Positions 56,868-64,000 of a DNA stretch of 64,000 bases are shown one piece after another; within the stretch, counting starts at the first letter, position 1, and every line of letters begins with the position of its first letter. The notes under the pieces were generated by a model. It worked only from the letters and a program-made list of their open reading frames with translations, did no database searches and was not told the DNA's origin. Origin of the DNA: Methylobacter sp. KS41 (GTDB lineage: Bacteria; Pseudomonadota; Gammaproteobacteria; Methylococcales; Methylomonadaceae); assembly GCA_002862125.1 (NCBI GenBank), contig PHSP01000003.1:992001-1056000 (forward strand), in the 5' to 3' direction. The position numbers and the translations under genes are program-made.

Positions 56868-57343
56868 GGATGAGGGTAAAAGTTAAAGGCAAGAGCATAT
56901 CTGTTGAGTTGTTATTAGCCGGGAAAAAATCATTCAAAGCAAAAATAGTGACTAGGGAATGACTGCGCAGTTGACGTTTTTACCACAGTGGGTGTTGAGA
57001 ATACAGCGTTATAAATTATCTTTTCTCCTTACTTCTTCAATCAAGCTTGCAATGACGCAGCTGATATTGTATTTCAAATTATAACGGCGCCAAAGCGCGT
57101 TAAGGATTTTAATGGCGTTGCAAAGCGGATTATATGAGATTTTCTGTTGTATTTTACATACAGTTTCATAAAAGCCCTGATGATAAGTTCTTACTATTTG
57201 ATAATTAAGGCTAAATAGTTTTTAAAAAAAATGCTGCAAGGCTTGTGTGGAAGTCGATTTGCTGCTATTATCGCTTTCGTGAAATCAAATTTGTTGTATT
57301 AAAGCAAAATTTTGTAAATCAACAGCCTCATGAGGGGGAATCA
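56868..57343. other. Divergent intergenic region
   Basis: 476 AT-rich bases between thiO (minus) and the outer-membrane protein gene (plus). No riboswitch fold such as a TPP element was seen. A long promoter region for the abundant outer-membrane protein is likely. Confidence 0.4.
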
Positions 57344-58237
57344 ATGAAAATAAAAAGAAATAACGTATACCTGGGAGTAGCCTTGGCGTCATTGACTATG
57401 ACGGGCGCCCTGGTTTCTCCACAAGCTGCTGCGCTTACAAAAGCAGAGCGTATGGCGGAAGCAGCAAACAACAAAACCGAGATTTTGGAAGCTCAACTGC
57501 GAGCCATGCAGGACGAACTGGCCAGCTTAAGAGCGCAAGTCAGCAATACTGCGCCCACTACTGCAGTAGATTCGCAAAAAGTTCAGGAACTGGACGCCTG
57601 GATGACATCCGTTAAATCCGAGCCGGTTAAAGCGAAATCGAAAGACAACATGCTGTATTTCCGTGGCGGCTACACCAGGAATGATCAACCAATGGCGGCT
57701 ACAACAAATAGTTTTGGCAATGGAATTAACAATGCTCCACTAGCCATGACTTCTACGGGTCATACCGGTGGCTGGAATTTCGGAGCGGGTGTTGACTTCA
57801 GTCTGAATGATGACATGTTTGGTCTGATGGACAAGACCGAATTACTGGGTGAACTGGATTTGAATTATGTCGATTTGGGTAAATTCACCAGTGGCCTTAC
57901 ACCGACACTTGCGGGTGGCTTAGCCCCTGGCACAACAGCAAGTCAAAGTATGCTTAGAATTAGCGCCTCTCCTAAAATCAAATTCCTAAAAGGTAGCGCT
58001 GTTAGGCCTTGGATTATCCCAGTGGGCTTCACTTTAAATGTTATCAGCCCGCCTTCTCAGGCTAATGCGATCACCGAGTTAAAGCCCGCTATGAATTTTG
58101 GAACAGGTGTGGACTGGAATATCTGGAAGAGCTTGTATCTTGGTGCTGACGTGCGTTACTTCCTGGCAACTAACCGCCTTGATAACACCAATGTCAACGG
58201 TTTGACGGCGGGCGGCACACTCGGTTTCGGTTTCTAA
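57344..58237 (+). CDS. Outer-membrane beta-barrel protein with N-terminal coiled coil
   Basis: A 297-residue protein started at ATG 57344 behind GAGGGGG. The signal peptide is MKIKRNNVYLGVALASLTMT, followed by a coiled coil (AEAANNKTEILEAQLRAMQD) like those of trimeric porins, then a barrel of alternating strands (YFRGGYTRND, GWNFGAGVDFSLN, LLGELDLNYVDLG) ending in an aromatic GGTLGFGF. The terminal Phe is the outer-membrane assembly signal. A strong terminator follows. It is probably a major surface protein; the transport role is unknown. Confidence 0.8.
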   Translation: MKIKRNNVYLGVALASLTMTGALVSPQAAALTKAERMAEAANNKTEILEAQLRAMQDELASLRAQVSNTAPTTAVDSQKVQELDAWMTSVKSEPVKAKSKDNMLYFRGGYTRNDQPMAATTNSFGNGINNAPLAMTSTGHTGGWNFGAGVDFSLNDDMFGLMDKTELLGELDLNYVDLGKFTSGLTPTLAGGLAPGTTASQSMLRISASPKIKFLKGSAVRPWIIPVGFTLNVISPPSQANAITELKPAMNFGTGVDWNIWKSLYLGADVRYFLATNRLDNTNVNGLTAGGTLGFGF

Positions 58238-58263
58238 GCCCAGCGCTTAAAAGCTAATCCGAT

Positions 58264-58298
58264 AAAAAGGGAGGGCGTAAAACCCCTCCCTTTTTTTT
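58264..58298 (+). terminator. Rho-independent terminator after the outer-membrane protein gene
   Basis: GGGAGGG at 58269-58275 pairs with CCCTCCC at 58284-58290 over an 8-base loop, extended by an A-run and followed by eight T. A textbook intrinsic terminator. Confidence 0.92.
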
Positions 58299-58378
58299 AT
58301 GTAAATTCCGGCTGAGTTGACCTTTAATGTTATTTAAGTTCATACTTCGAAAACATAACTTAAATCTGGCTGTCGTTT

Positions 58379-58621
58379 ATGAAAGCAACTGCAAAAGAAC
58401 TCAGGATTCATTCAAAAGAACTTCTTGATGCTGTAAGCAGGGGGGAGGATGTCGTAATTACCTTCAGGGGTAAGCCTTGCGCCAAGCTTGTGCCTTATGA
58501 AAGAAGTGATAAGCCGGCTGTGTTGGATGATAAGGATGATTTATTCGGAATATGGGCGGATCGTATTGATATTGAATCTGTAGAAGAGTACGTACAGGGT
58601 TTGAGAAATGGCAGGTTTTGA
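58379..58621 (+). CDS. Phd/YefM-family antitoxin
   Basis: An 80-residue antitoxin: MKATAKELRIHSKELLDAVS with the Phd DNA-binding start, GEDVVITFRGKPCAKLVPYE, and the toxin-binding tail LFGIWADRIDIESVEEY. The tail closely resembles that of the partial antitoxin at the left end. The stop overlaps the PIN gene start (TGATG). Confidence 0.9.
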   Translation: MKATAKELRIHSKELLDAVSRGEDVVITFRGKPCAKLVPYERSDKPAVLDDKDDLFGIWADRIDIESVEEYVQGLRNGRF

Positions 58622-59001
58622 TGTTGGTCGATACGGATGTGCTGATCTGGTACTTAAAAGGCAACAACATTGCGCGGCAGGAAATAGAAGCTTTGACTGG
58701 TTTTTTTATTTCGGTGGTGACTTATATTGAGCTGGTTCAGGGAATGCGAAATAAAAATGAACTTATAGCATTAAGGCGGGCGTTAAGATTCTGGAATGTA
58801 ACAGTGCTGTATATTTCCGAAGATATTTCAGCTAAAGCGTTGTTTTATGTTGAACATCATTATTTAAGTCCTTCAATGCAGCTTGCTGATGCTTTAATTG
58901 GCGCGACAGCCGTGACGAATGGACTTGACATTTTCACTGGTAATGTAAAGCACTATCAAGTCTTGAAGGAACTTACAATCAAAAAATTTAAGCCAGTTTA
59001 A
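58621..59001 (+). CDS. vapC: PIN-domain toxin (VapC family)
   Basis: A 126-residue PIN ribonuclease, start ATG 58621. It shows MLVDTDVLIWYLKGN with the first Asp, VVTYIELVQGMRNK with an acidic residue, SMQLADALIGATAV and FTGNVKHYQ. It overlaps its antitoxin by one base. Three bases separate it from pip, so it could share that operon's transcript. Confidence 0.9.
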   Translation: MLVDTDVLIWYLKGNNIARQEIEALTGFFISVVTYIELVQGMRNKNELIALRRALRFWNVTVLYISEDISAKALFYVEHHYLSPSMQLADALIGATAVTNGLDIFTGNVKHYQVLKELTIKKFKPV

Positions 59002-59004
59002 ACA

Positions 59005-59979
59005 ATGAAAACCCTTTACCCTGAAATAACCCCTTGCCACACTTTTTTTCTTGAAACCGGCAGCAAACATTCGATTTATGTAGAGCAAAGCGGAAATCCA
59101 GAAGGGTTTCCGGTTGTTTTTCTGCACGGCGGGCCGTGTTCAGGGACTAAGCCTGATCACCGGCGATTTTTTAACCCTGAGCACTACCGCATTATTCTCT
59201 TTGATCAGAGGGGCTGCGGCTTGTCCTTGCCTTTTGGCGAACTGGAGAGAAACACCACTCAGGATCTGATCGATGACATGGAGCGTATCCGGCAATTCTT
59301 GGCAATAGATCAGTGGTTGGTGTTTGGCGGCTCCTGGGGGGCGGCGCTGGGCTTGCTGTATGCCCAGCAGCATCAAGAAAAAACAGCGGGAATGATTATC
59401 CGCGCGGTTTTTTTGGCGAGGCAACTCGATTTGGACTGGTTTGCTAGGGACGGTGCAAATCGAATTTATCCCGAACAATGGCAGCGGCTGGTTGAAAGTA
59501 TACCTGAACAAAGCCGGGAAAATCTGGTACAGGGGCTTTGTGACGCGCTGTGGGGTGAAGATGAGGTGACAAAAAGAAGGGCAGCCCGTGAATGGATGGC
59601 TTGGGGAGGGCAGGTGGCTTTAGGTAACGATTATCAGCCCTGCGACCAAAACCATCATATTACCGGGAAAATGGTTAAACAAGCGCGTATGGAGTTGCAT
59701 TACGCCAAGTATAAATATTTTATAAAGGAAAATCAGATCCTGGAAAATTGCCCTATTTTAAGCAACATTCCTGTCACCATCATTCATGGGCGTAAGGATT
59801 TGGTTTGTCCAATAGAAGCAGGAGTGAAACTGCATCAGGCGCTGCCTCATGCCGGATATATCGTATTGCCCAATGCCGGACACATCGCCCAGGGCCCGGA
59901 AATGATTGACGCACTGGTTTCAGCAACTGATGAATTTATAACGTTGAAGCTTAACAACTTATCACTCCTCGCGCTTTGA
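59005..59979 (+). CDS. pip: Prolyl aminopeptidase (proline iminopeptidase)
   Basis: A 324-residue alpha/beta hydrolase, S33 family: VVFLHGGPCSGTKPDHRRFF, FDQRGCGLSLPFGE, nucleophile GGSWGAALGLLYAQ near residue 112, acid in IHGRKDLVCP and His in PNAGHIAQGP. It removes N-terminal proline from peptides. It is close to the PIN gene upstream and its stop overlaps the region before ubiX. Confidence 0.92.
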   Translation: MKTLYPEITPCHTFFLETGSKHSIYVEQSGNPEGFPVVFLHGGPCSGTKPDHRRFFNPEHYRIILFDQRGCGLSLPFGELERNTTQDLIDDMERIRQFLAIDQWLVFGGSWGAALGLLYAQQHQEKTAGMIIRAVFLARQLDLDWFARDGANRIYPEQWQRLVESIPEQSRENLVQGLCDALWGEDEVTKRRAAREWMAWGGQVALGNDYQPCDQNHHITGKMVKQARMELHYAKYKYFIKENQILENCPILSNIPVTIIHGRKDLVCPIEAGVKLHQALPHAGYIVLPNAGHIAQGPEMIDALVSATDEFITLKLNNLSLLAL

Positions 59980-59984
59980 ACCTT

Positions 59985-60560
59985 ATGACTCAGAAGAAAC
60001 GTTTAATTATTGCCATGACCGGCGCTACCGGGGCCATCTATGGCGTAAGAATGTTACAGATCCTGCAGGCGCAGGAACAATGGGAAACGCATCTGGTGAT
60101 TTCCGCCGCGGGCATGGTGAATTTAAAACATGAATTGGGTATGAAGCGGGCCGGACTGGTTGAGTTGGCCGATGTCGCGCATGGCATCAATGATATTGCC
60201 GCCAGCATTTCCAGTGGCGGATTTAAAACCGAAGGGATGATCATTGCGCCGTGTTCAATGAAAACGTTGGCGGCCGTCGCTCATGGCTTTGGAGATAATC
60301 TGATTTCACGAGCGGCCGATGTGGTGTTAAAAGAGCGGCGGCGATTGGTGGTTGTGCCACGCGAAACGCCGTTAAATCTGGTGCATATCAGAAACATGGC
60401 GAGTGTGACGGAAATGGGCGGCATTATATTTCCACCGATGCCGGCATTTTACAGTAAAACCGATTCATTAACAGTGATGGTGAATGAAACGGTAGGCCGG
60501 GTCTTGGATATGTTCGGGGTTAATGTTGAAGGCTTGTACACGCCCTGGGAAGGCTTGTAG
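59985..60560 (+). CDS. ubiX: Flavin prenyltransferase UbiX
   Basis: A 191-residue flavoprotein started at ATG 59985 (frame from TTG 59976 adds three residues). It shows LIIAMTGATGAIYGVRML, VISAAGMVNL, APCSMKTLAAVAHGFGDNLI, RRLVVVPRETPLNLVHIRNM and PPMPAFYSK. It prenylates FMN to make the cofactor of UbiD decarboxylase, needed for ubiquinone. It follows pip by five bases. Confidence 0.95.
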   Translation: MTQKKRLIIAMTGATGAIYGVRMLQILQAQEQWETHLVISAAGMVNLKHELGMKRAGLVELADVAHGINDIAASISSGGFKTEGMIIAPCSMKTLAAVAHGFGDNLISRAADVVLKERRRLVVVPRETPLNLVHIRNMASVTEMGGIIFPPMPAFYSKTDSLTVMVNETVGRVLDMFGVNVEGLYTPWEGL

Positions 60561-60631
60561 GATCGGGATTTATAAAGGATTTCACCACGAAGATCACGAA
60601 GAAAATTCAAAGTAAAAACTTCGTGATGAAG

Positions 60632-60658
60632 GCGTACGGGTTTTGGAAACCCGTACGC
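60632..60658. repeat. Perfect 12-bp hairpin between convergent ubiX and pqqE
   Basis: GCGTACGGGTTT, TGG loop, AAACCCGTACGC. There is no T-run on either strand, so it may be a bidirectional transcription stop or an unrelated repeat element (REP-like). A CACGAAGATCACGAAG stretch just before (60585-60600) is a different short repeat. Confidence 0.65.
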
Positions 60659-60692
60659 AACGTTTCTAAAATGCCGGTTTTTTCCACCAACT

Positions 60693-61844
60693 TCAAGATA
60701 AAAGCCGTGAATTTTTACTATTGCGAAATAGCAGTGGTTTTTCAATAGCCGATAGCGCGTTTCTTGCCGCCGAATCTATTGCTTGCTGAATAACGCCATG
60801 ATTGGGCGATTTGCTGCATACCGGATCAGCGTTGTGCATATCACCAGTCAACAAGTAGGCTTGACAATGGCAGCCGCCAAAATCCTTGTCTTTTTCATCA
60901 CAGCTCCTGCAAGGCTCTTTCATCCATTCAATGCCCCGGAAAAAATTGAAGGCTTTCGAATCGTTCCAGATCTCTTCTACGCTGAAGTCTTTAACATTGG
61001 GACAATTCAATCCTGGCAGCTCGCGCGCGGAATGGCAAGGCAAGGCGACGCCGTCGGGCGCGATAGTCAGAAAAGTAGTGCCCCAGCCGTTCATGCAGGC
61101 TTTGGGACGGTCCTCATAAAAATCCGGCACGACATAGTAGATTTTCATTTTACCGGCGACTTTTTCTTTAAACGCCTGGGCGATGGCTTCGGCCTGTTCG
61201 AACTGTTCCTTGGTCGGTAACAATAAATCACGATTGGCATGAGCCCAGCCGTAATATTGGGTATTCGCCAATTCCAGATAATCAGCACCCAATTCTTCCG
61301 CCATTGCCAGAATTTCCGCCATCTGGTGAATATTTTCGCGGTGTATTACGACGCATAACACCATCGGGTAGCCGTGTTTTTTGACCAGACGGGCGACTTC
61401 TTTTTTGTGCTCAAATGAGGCTGTGCCCGCGATATGATCGTTTAATTCCCGGGTGCTGGCCTGAACGCTGACCTGAATATGATCCAGTCCCGCTTCTTTA
61501 AGCTGGATAATTTTTTCTTCCGTCAGACCGTAACCCGAGGTAATCAGGTTTGAATAATAACCCAGAACTCTGGCGTGCTTAACCAGTTCGGTCAGGTCTT
61601 TCCTGGATAATGGCTCGCCTCCGGAAAAACCTAACTGAACTGCACCCATTTTACGGGCTTGTGTCAGCACGCGTTTCCAGTCTTCCGTGCTTAATTCGGT
61701 TTGATATTTGGCATAATCAATCGGATTGGCGCAATAAGGGCATTGCAACGGACAGGCGTAAGTAAGTTCCGCCAGCAGCCAGCGCGGCGGGGTAATGTCA
61801 GCCCTGAGCGCAGTCGCAGGGTTAGTTTTGGTTAATCCAGCCAT
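60693..61844 (-). CDS. pqqE: PQQ biosynthesis radical-SAM enzyme PqqE
   Basis: A 383-residue enzyme started at ATG 61844 (MAGLTKTN); a frame further upstream would run into pqqD. The radical-SAM site is [14 protein letters not shown] and the C-terminal SPASM part has [26 protein letters not shown] with extra cluster ligands. PqqE joins Glu and Tyr in PqqA, the first step of PQQ formation. It overlaps pqqD by 23 bases. Confidence 0.97.
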   Translation of the reverse strand: MAGLTKTNPATALRADITPPRWLLAELTYACPLQCPYCANPIDYAKYQTELSTEDWKRVLTQARKMGAVQLGFSGGEPLSRKDLTELVKHARVLGYYSNLITSGYGLTEEKIIQLKEAGLDHIQVSVQASTRELNDHIAGTASFEHKKEVARLVKKHGYPMVLCVVIHRENIHQMAEILAMAEELGADYLELANTQYYGWAHANRDLLLPTKEQFEQAEAIAQAFKEKVAGKMKIYYVVPDFYEDRPKACMNGWGTTFLTIAPDGVALPCHSARELPGLNCPNVKDFSVEEIWNDSKAFNFFRGIEWMKEPCRSCDEKDKDFGGCHCQAYLLTGDMHNADPVCSKSPNHGVIQQAIDSAARNALSAIEKPLLFRNSKNSRLLS

Positions 61845-62094
61845 TTTGTAAGGCGACCTCCAGGAAAGCGGTAATATCGTTGGTAAGACCCGATGTGGTA
61901 AATTTCTGTTCCAGCTCGCTGACAATTTGGGCAAGATTGCGCGTACCGTCGCATAATTTCAGGATTTCTGCGGAACTTTGATTGAGTTCCACCATGCCTT
62001 CCGGGTAAAGAATTACATGCTTTTGCTGCGCATCTTCCCATTGCAGGCGGTGGGTGCGGGAAAATTGAACGGGTAGTTCCGGTTTTATGGTCAT
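61822..62094 (-). CDS. pqqD: PQQ biosynthesis peptide chaperone PqqD
   Basis: A 90-residue small winged-helix protein: [40 protein letters not shown] and [12 protein letters not shown]. PqqD holds the PqqA precursor for PqqE. It overlaps pqqE. Between it and pqqC lies the Uma2-type gene. Confidence 0.95.
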   Translation of the reverse strand: MTIKPELPVQFSRTHRLQWEDAQQKHVILYPEGMVELNQSSAEILKLCDGTRNLAQIVSELEQKFTTSGLTNDITAFLEVALQNGWINQN

Positions 62095-62197
62095 TGTTTA
62101 GTGTTTTATTTTGTAAGAAGGGTGATTTATGATGACATTCAGAAAAGAAACCGGCAAAACGGCGGGCAATAAAGTCCTGGGAAGCCTATCAAATTAG

Positions 62198-62671
62198 CTA
62201 AGATGCTGGAATTGTCACGCTAATACCATAACTGGATTGCTCTAATTTCCCCATTTTGCCGTAATAATCAACAATGCCGTTTTCCCATACAATCCAAACT
62301 TCCTGTGCGCCTGCCTGCAAATACAATTGCACCTTGTTAGTCATCTCTTCTTTTGAATTGGAAGGCGAGACGATTTCAATACACAGCTCAGGCGCATGCG
62401 AATAAGGAGTTTCATAACCGTACTGTTTGATAAATGCCTTGGAACACCAGGCGACGTCTGCGACTTTTACGCCGTCCGTGGTTTGAACTGAGCATTCAGT
62501 CAGAGCTTCACCCTGTTTGAGTTTGCGCTCAAGCAAAGCGCCGATGAGTGACTGCAAGCGGCCGTGTTTATTGGACGCAGGTGTCATTTCAACTTTTCCA
62601 TAGCGGTTTAACTCAATTTTAAAAGGCAAGTTTTTAAAATACGGATTATCGACTACTTCTGACCATTGCAT
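62198..62671 (-). CDS. Uma2-family endonuclease-like protein inside the pqq operon
   Basis: A 157-residue protein of the Uma2/DUF820 family, an RE-type nuclease fold widespread in cyanobacteria and methylotrophs. It shows DGVKVADVAWCS, and the acidic active-site segment PELCIEIVSPSNSKEE followed by NKVQLYLQAGAQEVWIV. Its natural target is unknown. The gene sits between pqqC and pqqD in the same direction, where no gene is usual, so its transcript is expected to pass through the pqq mRNA. It may be a neutral insertion. Confidence 0.85.
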   Translation of the reverse strand: MQWSEVVDNPYFKNLPFKIELNRYGKVEMTPASNKHGRLQSLIGALLERKLKQGEALTECSVQTTDGVKVADVAWCSKAFIKQYGYETPYSHAPELCIEIVSPSNSKEEMTNKVQLYLQAGAQEVWIVWENGIVDYYGKMGKLEQSSYGISVTIPAS

Positions 62672-62705
62672 CGTATCTTTCCTGTTCTATCAAAACCTTA
62701 GCAAG

Positions 62706-63437
62706 CTACGCCTCAATATTAAAATACGGCGGCATGTCGTTAATATAAGCCATATACATGGCATCCGCCATAGTCCACAACACATCCAGCTTAAACTTTA
62801 ATATCTGTATCATGCGATCCTGTTGTTCGCGCGTTTTGTACCAGCCCAGCGTAATCGCGAGGCCGTGTTCGACATCGCGACGCGCTTCGGTCAGGCGTTT
62901 ACGGAAATAGTTGTAGCCTTCCGCGTCAACCCAAGGGTAGTGTTCCGGCCAGTTATCCAGACGCTGCTGATGGATCTTGGGCGCGAACAATTCAGTCAGC
63001 GAAGAGCTTGCCGCTTCATGCCATTCGGCTCTACGGGCAAAATTAACGTAGGCGTCAACGGCAAAACGGACGCCCGGTAATACGTGCTTTAATGAGGTGA
63101 CGTCTTCACGGCTTAATCCGACGGCTATGCCCAGCTGTATCCAGGCTTCAATTCCGCCGGGATCGCCGGGATGACCATCGTGATCCAGTATGCGCTGTAT
63201 CCACTTCGAACGGGTTTCCCGGTCAGGACAGTTGGCTAGAATATTGGCATCTTTTATAGGGATGCATACCTGATAATAAAAACGGTTGGCAACCCAGCCT
63301 TGTAATTGTTGTTTGGTAAGTTTTCCCTCGTTCATCAGGGTATGGTAGGGATGATGAATGTGGTAATACTTTTCCATGCCGCGCAGGGCGGCTTCAAATT
63401 CTGTTTTTGTCCATGCTGTATTATCGTTATTGTTCAT
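62706..63437 (-). CDS. pqqC: Pyrroloquinoline-quinone synthase PqqC
   Basis: A 243-residue helical oxidase started at ATG 63437 (MNNNDN); a frame reaching 63473 runs back toward pqqB. Conserved parts are [37 protein letters not shown] and [20 protein letters not shown]. PqqC performs the final ring closure and eight-electron oxidation to PQQ. It is 35 bases from the Uma2 gene and 63 from pqqB. Confidence 0.97.
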   Translation of the reverse strand: MNNNDNTAWTKTEFEAALRGMEKYYHIHHPYHTLMNEGKLTKQQLQGWVANRFYYQVCIPIKDANILANCPDRETRSKWIQRILDHDGHPGDPGGIEAWIQLGIAVGLSREDVTSLKHVLPGVRFAVDAYVNFARRAEWHEAASSSLTELFAPKIHQQRLDNWPEHYPWVDAEGYNYFRKRLTEARRDVEHGLAITLGWYKTREQQDRMIQILKFKLDVLWTMADAMYMAYINDMPPYFNIEA

Positions 63438-63500
63438 GGTGTTGTCCTTTGGAATTAAAAAGACGTAGTGCAAAAACAGGCCTTTGCACTAGCGTAAAGA

Positions 63501-64000
63501 CTATAAATCGATTTCCAGGCCGTCGTAAGCGACTTCAATACCTGCGGCGTCAAGGATTTTACGTTGCCCGGAATCATCGTCCAAAATCGGGTTAGTGTTA
63601 TTGATGTGTATCAATATTTTACGGGCTTTAGCCACGCCATCCAGCACTTCAATCATGCCTCCCGGGCCTGATTGAGGTAAATGACCAATTTCACGGGCTT
63701 TTTTATGGCTGATGTTTTGCGTGTACATTTCGTCATCCGTCCAGAAGGTGCCGTCCACTAACAGGCAGTCAACGGACTGCATGGCCGCCATCACATGCGG
63801 CTCTATTTCGCCCAGTCCGGGAGAATAAAACACTTTTTTTCCGGTGGAAATTTGCTCAATGATGACGCCGATATTGTCGCCTTGGTGCGGATCATGACGG
63901 TGTGGAGAATAGGGCGGCGCTTTGCTTTTTAAAGCCTGGGTGTAAAAGCGCAAATCAGCGATGGCGGGAATGGTAAAGCTGCTGCCATCGATGGGCACGG
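63501..64000 (-). CDS. pqqB: PQQ biosynthesis protein PqqB (5' end outside the window)
   Basis: The last 165 residues of the metallo-hydrolase PqqB, with GLGEIEPHVMAAM, CLLVDGTFWTDDEM and KILIHINNTNPILDDDS. PqqB acts as a hydroxylase in PQQ synthesis. The gene continues beyond the right edge. pqqA normally lies further upstream, outside the window. Confidence 0.95.
   Translation of the reverse strand, partial: VPIDGSSFTIPAIADLRFYTQALKSKAPPYSPHRHDPHQGDNIGVIIEQISTGKKVFYSPGLGEIEPHVMAAMQSVDCLLVDGTFWTDDEMYTQNISHKKAREIGHLPQSGPGGMIEVLDGVAKARKILIHINNTNPILDDDSGQRKILDAAGIEVAYDGLEIDL

Noticed and set aside
56868-57343. Possible TPP riboswitch before thiO
   Set aside because: None of the conserved TPP motifs (CUGAGA, GGGAACC-like pieces) could be found in order.
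62129-62197. 22-codon frame opposite the pqqD-Uma2 gap
   Set aside because: Has a plausible ribosome site, but it is very short and on the strand opposite to the operon.

Overview
The window looks like chromosomal DNA from a gammaproteobacterium, most likely a methanotroph or methylotroph of the Methylococcales type. This is inferred from a pqqBCDE cluster (minus strand, right end), a complete bioBFHCD operon, the rlmH-maf-rng-yhdP-nitrilase-tldD-pmbA housekeeping run, a VPLPA/PEP-CTERM-type protein and several gammaproteobacterial single genes. No methane-oxidation gene lies in the window, so the assignment is not proven. No rRNA, CRISPR array or intact insertion sequence was seen; the only tRNA is tRNA-Arg(CCG).

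Layout. 1-5119 is a decayed defence island: the tail of an antitoxin and a VapC cut off after 13 codons, an intact antitoxin/PIN pair, a type III Mod gene that has lost its catalytic core and carries two in-frame palindromic repeats, a RelE/ParE pair, and a type III Res gene split by a one-base slip in an A7 run. 5445-8152 holds a Tat-exported phospholipase C-like enzyme followed by a lone TatA-like gene. 8153-13758 is gene-poor, with a threonine aldolase, a Sel1-repeat protein, an unknown protein, a 148-bp MITE-like element and a TraG-like fragment. 13759-20456 encodes a tripartite RND efflux system with an RraA/HMG-aldolase-like enzyme between adaptor and pump.

20669-25877 is divergent comF plus bioBFHCD, with a possible BirA operator between them. 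26006-28357 is a second accessory patch: a PIN-like protein, HicB-HicA, a LexA-type HTH protein without a normal start codon, and a small unknown gene with another apparent A7 frameshift. 28597-40328 carries an AI-2E-type permease, two membrane proteins with c-type haem domains, a large MASE1-PAS-GGDEF-EAL protein, tRNA-Arg, rep helicase, a small periplasmic protein and an exosortase-type sorted protein. 40329-42420 is another decayed stretch with transposase remnants around a GC-rich YkgJ-type gene. A second Sel1 protein follows.

43656-54602 is the conserved rlmH to pmbA block, interrupted by a BamC-like lipoprotein gene and a broken DUF2283 gene. pyrD and thiO follow on the minus strand, then an outer-membrane protein with a strong terminator, a Phd/VapC pair, pip and ubiX. 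The window closes with pqqE, pqqD, a Uma2-family gene lodged inside the operon, pqqC and the 3' part of pqqB.

Overall, stable biosynthetic and housekeeping operons alternate with short islands of toxin-antitoxin modules, palindromic repeats and gene fragments. The most notable points are the palindromic repeats read as protein inside genes (Mod remnant, bioD), the RraA-like gene in an efflux operon, Uma2 inside the pqq operon, and two separate A7-tract frameshifts.
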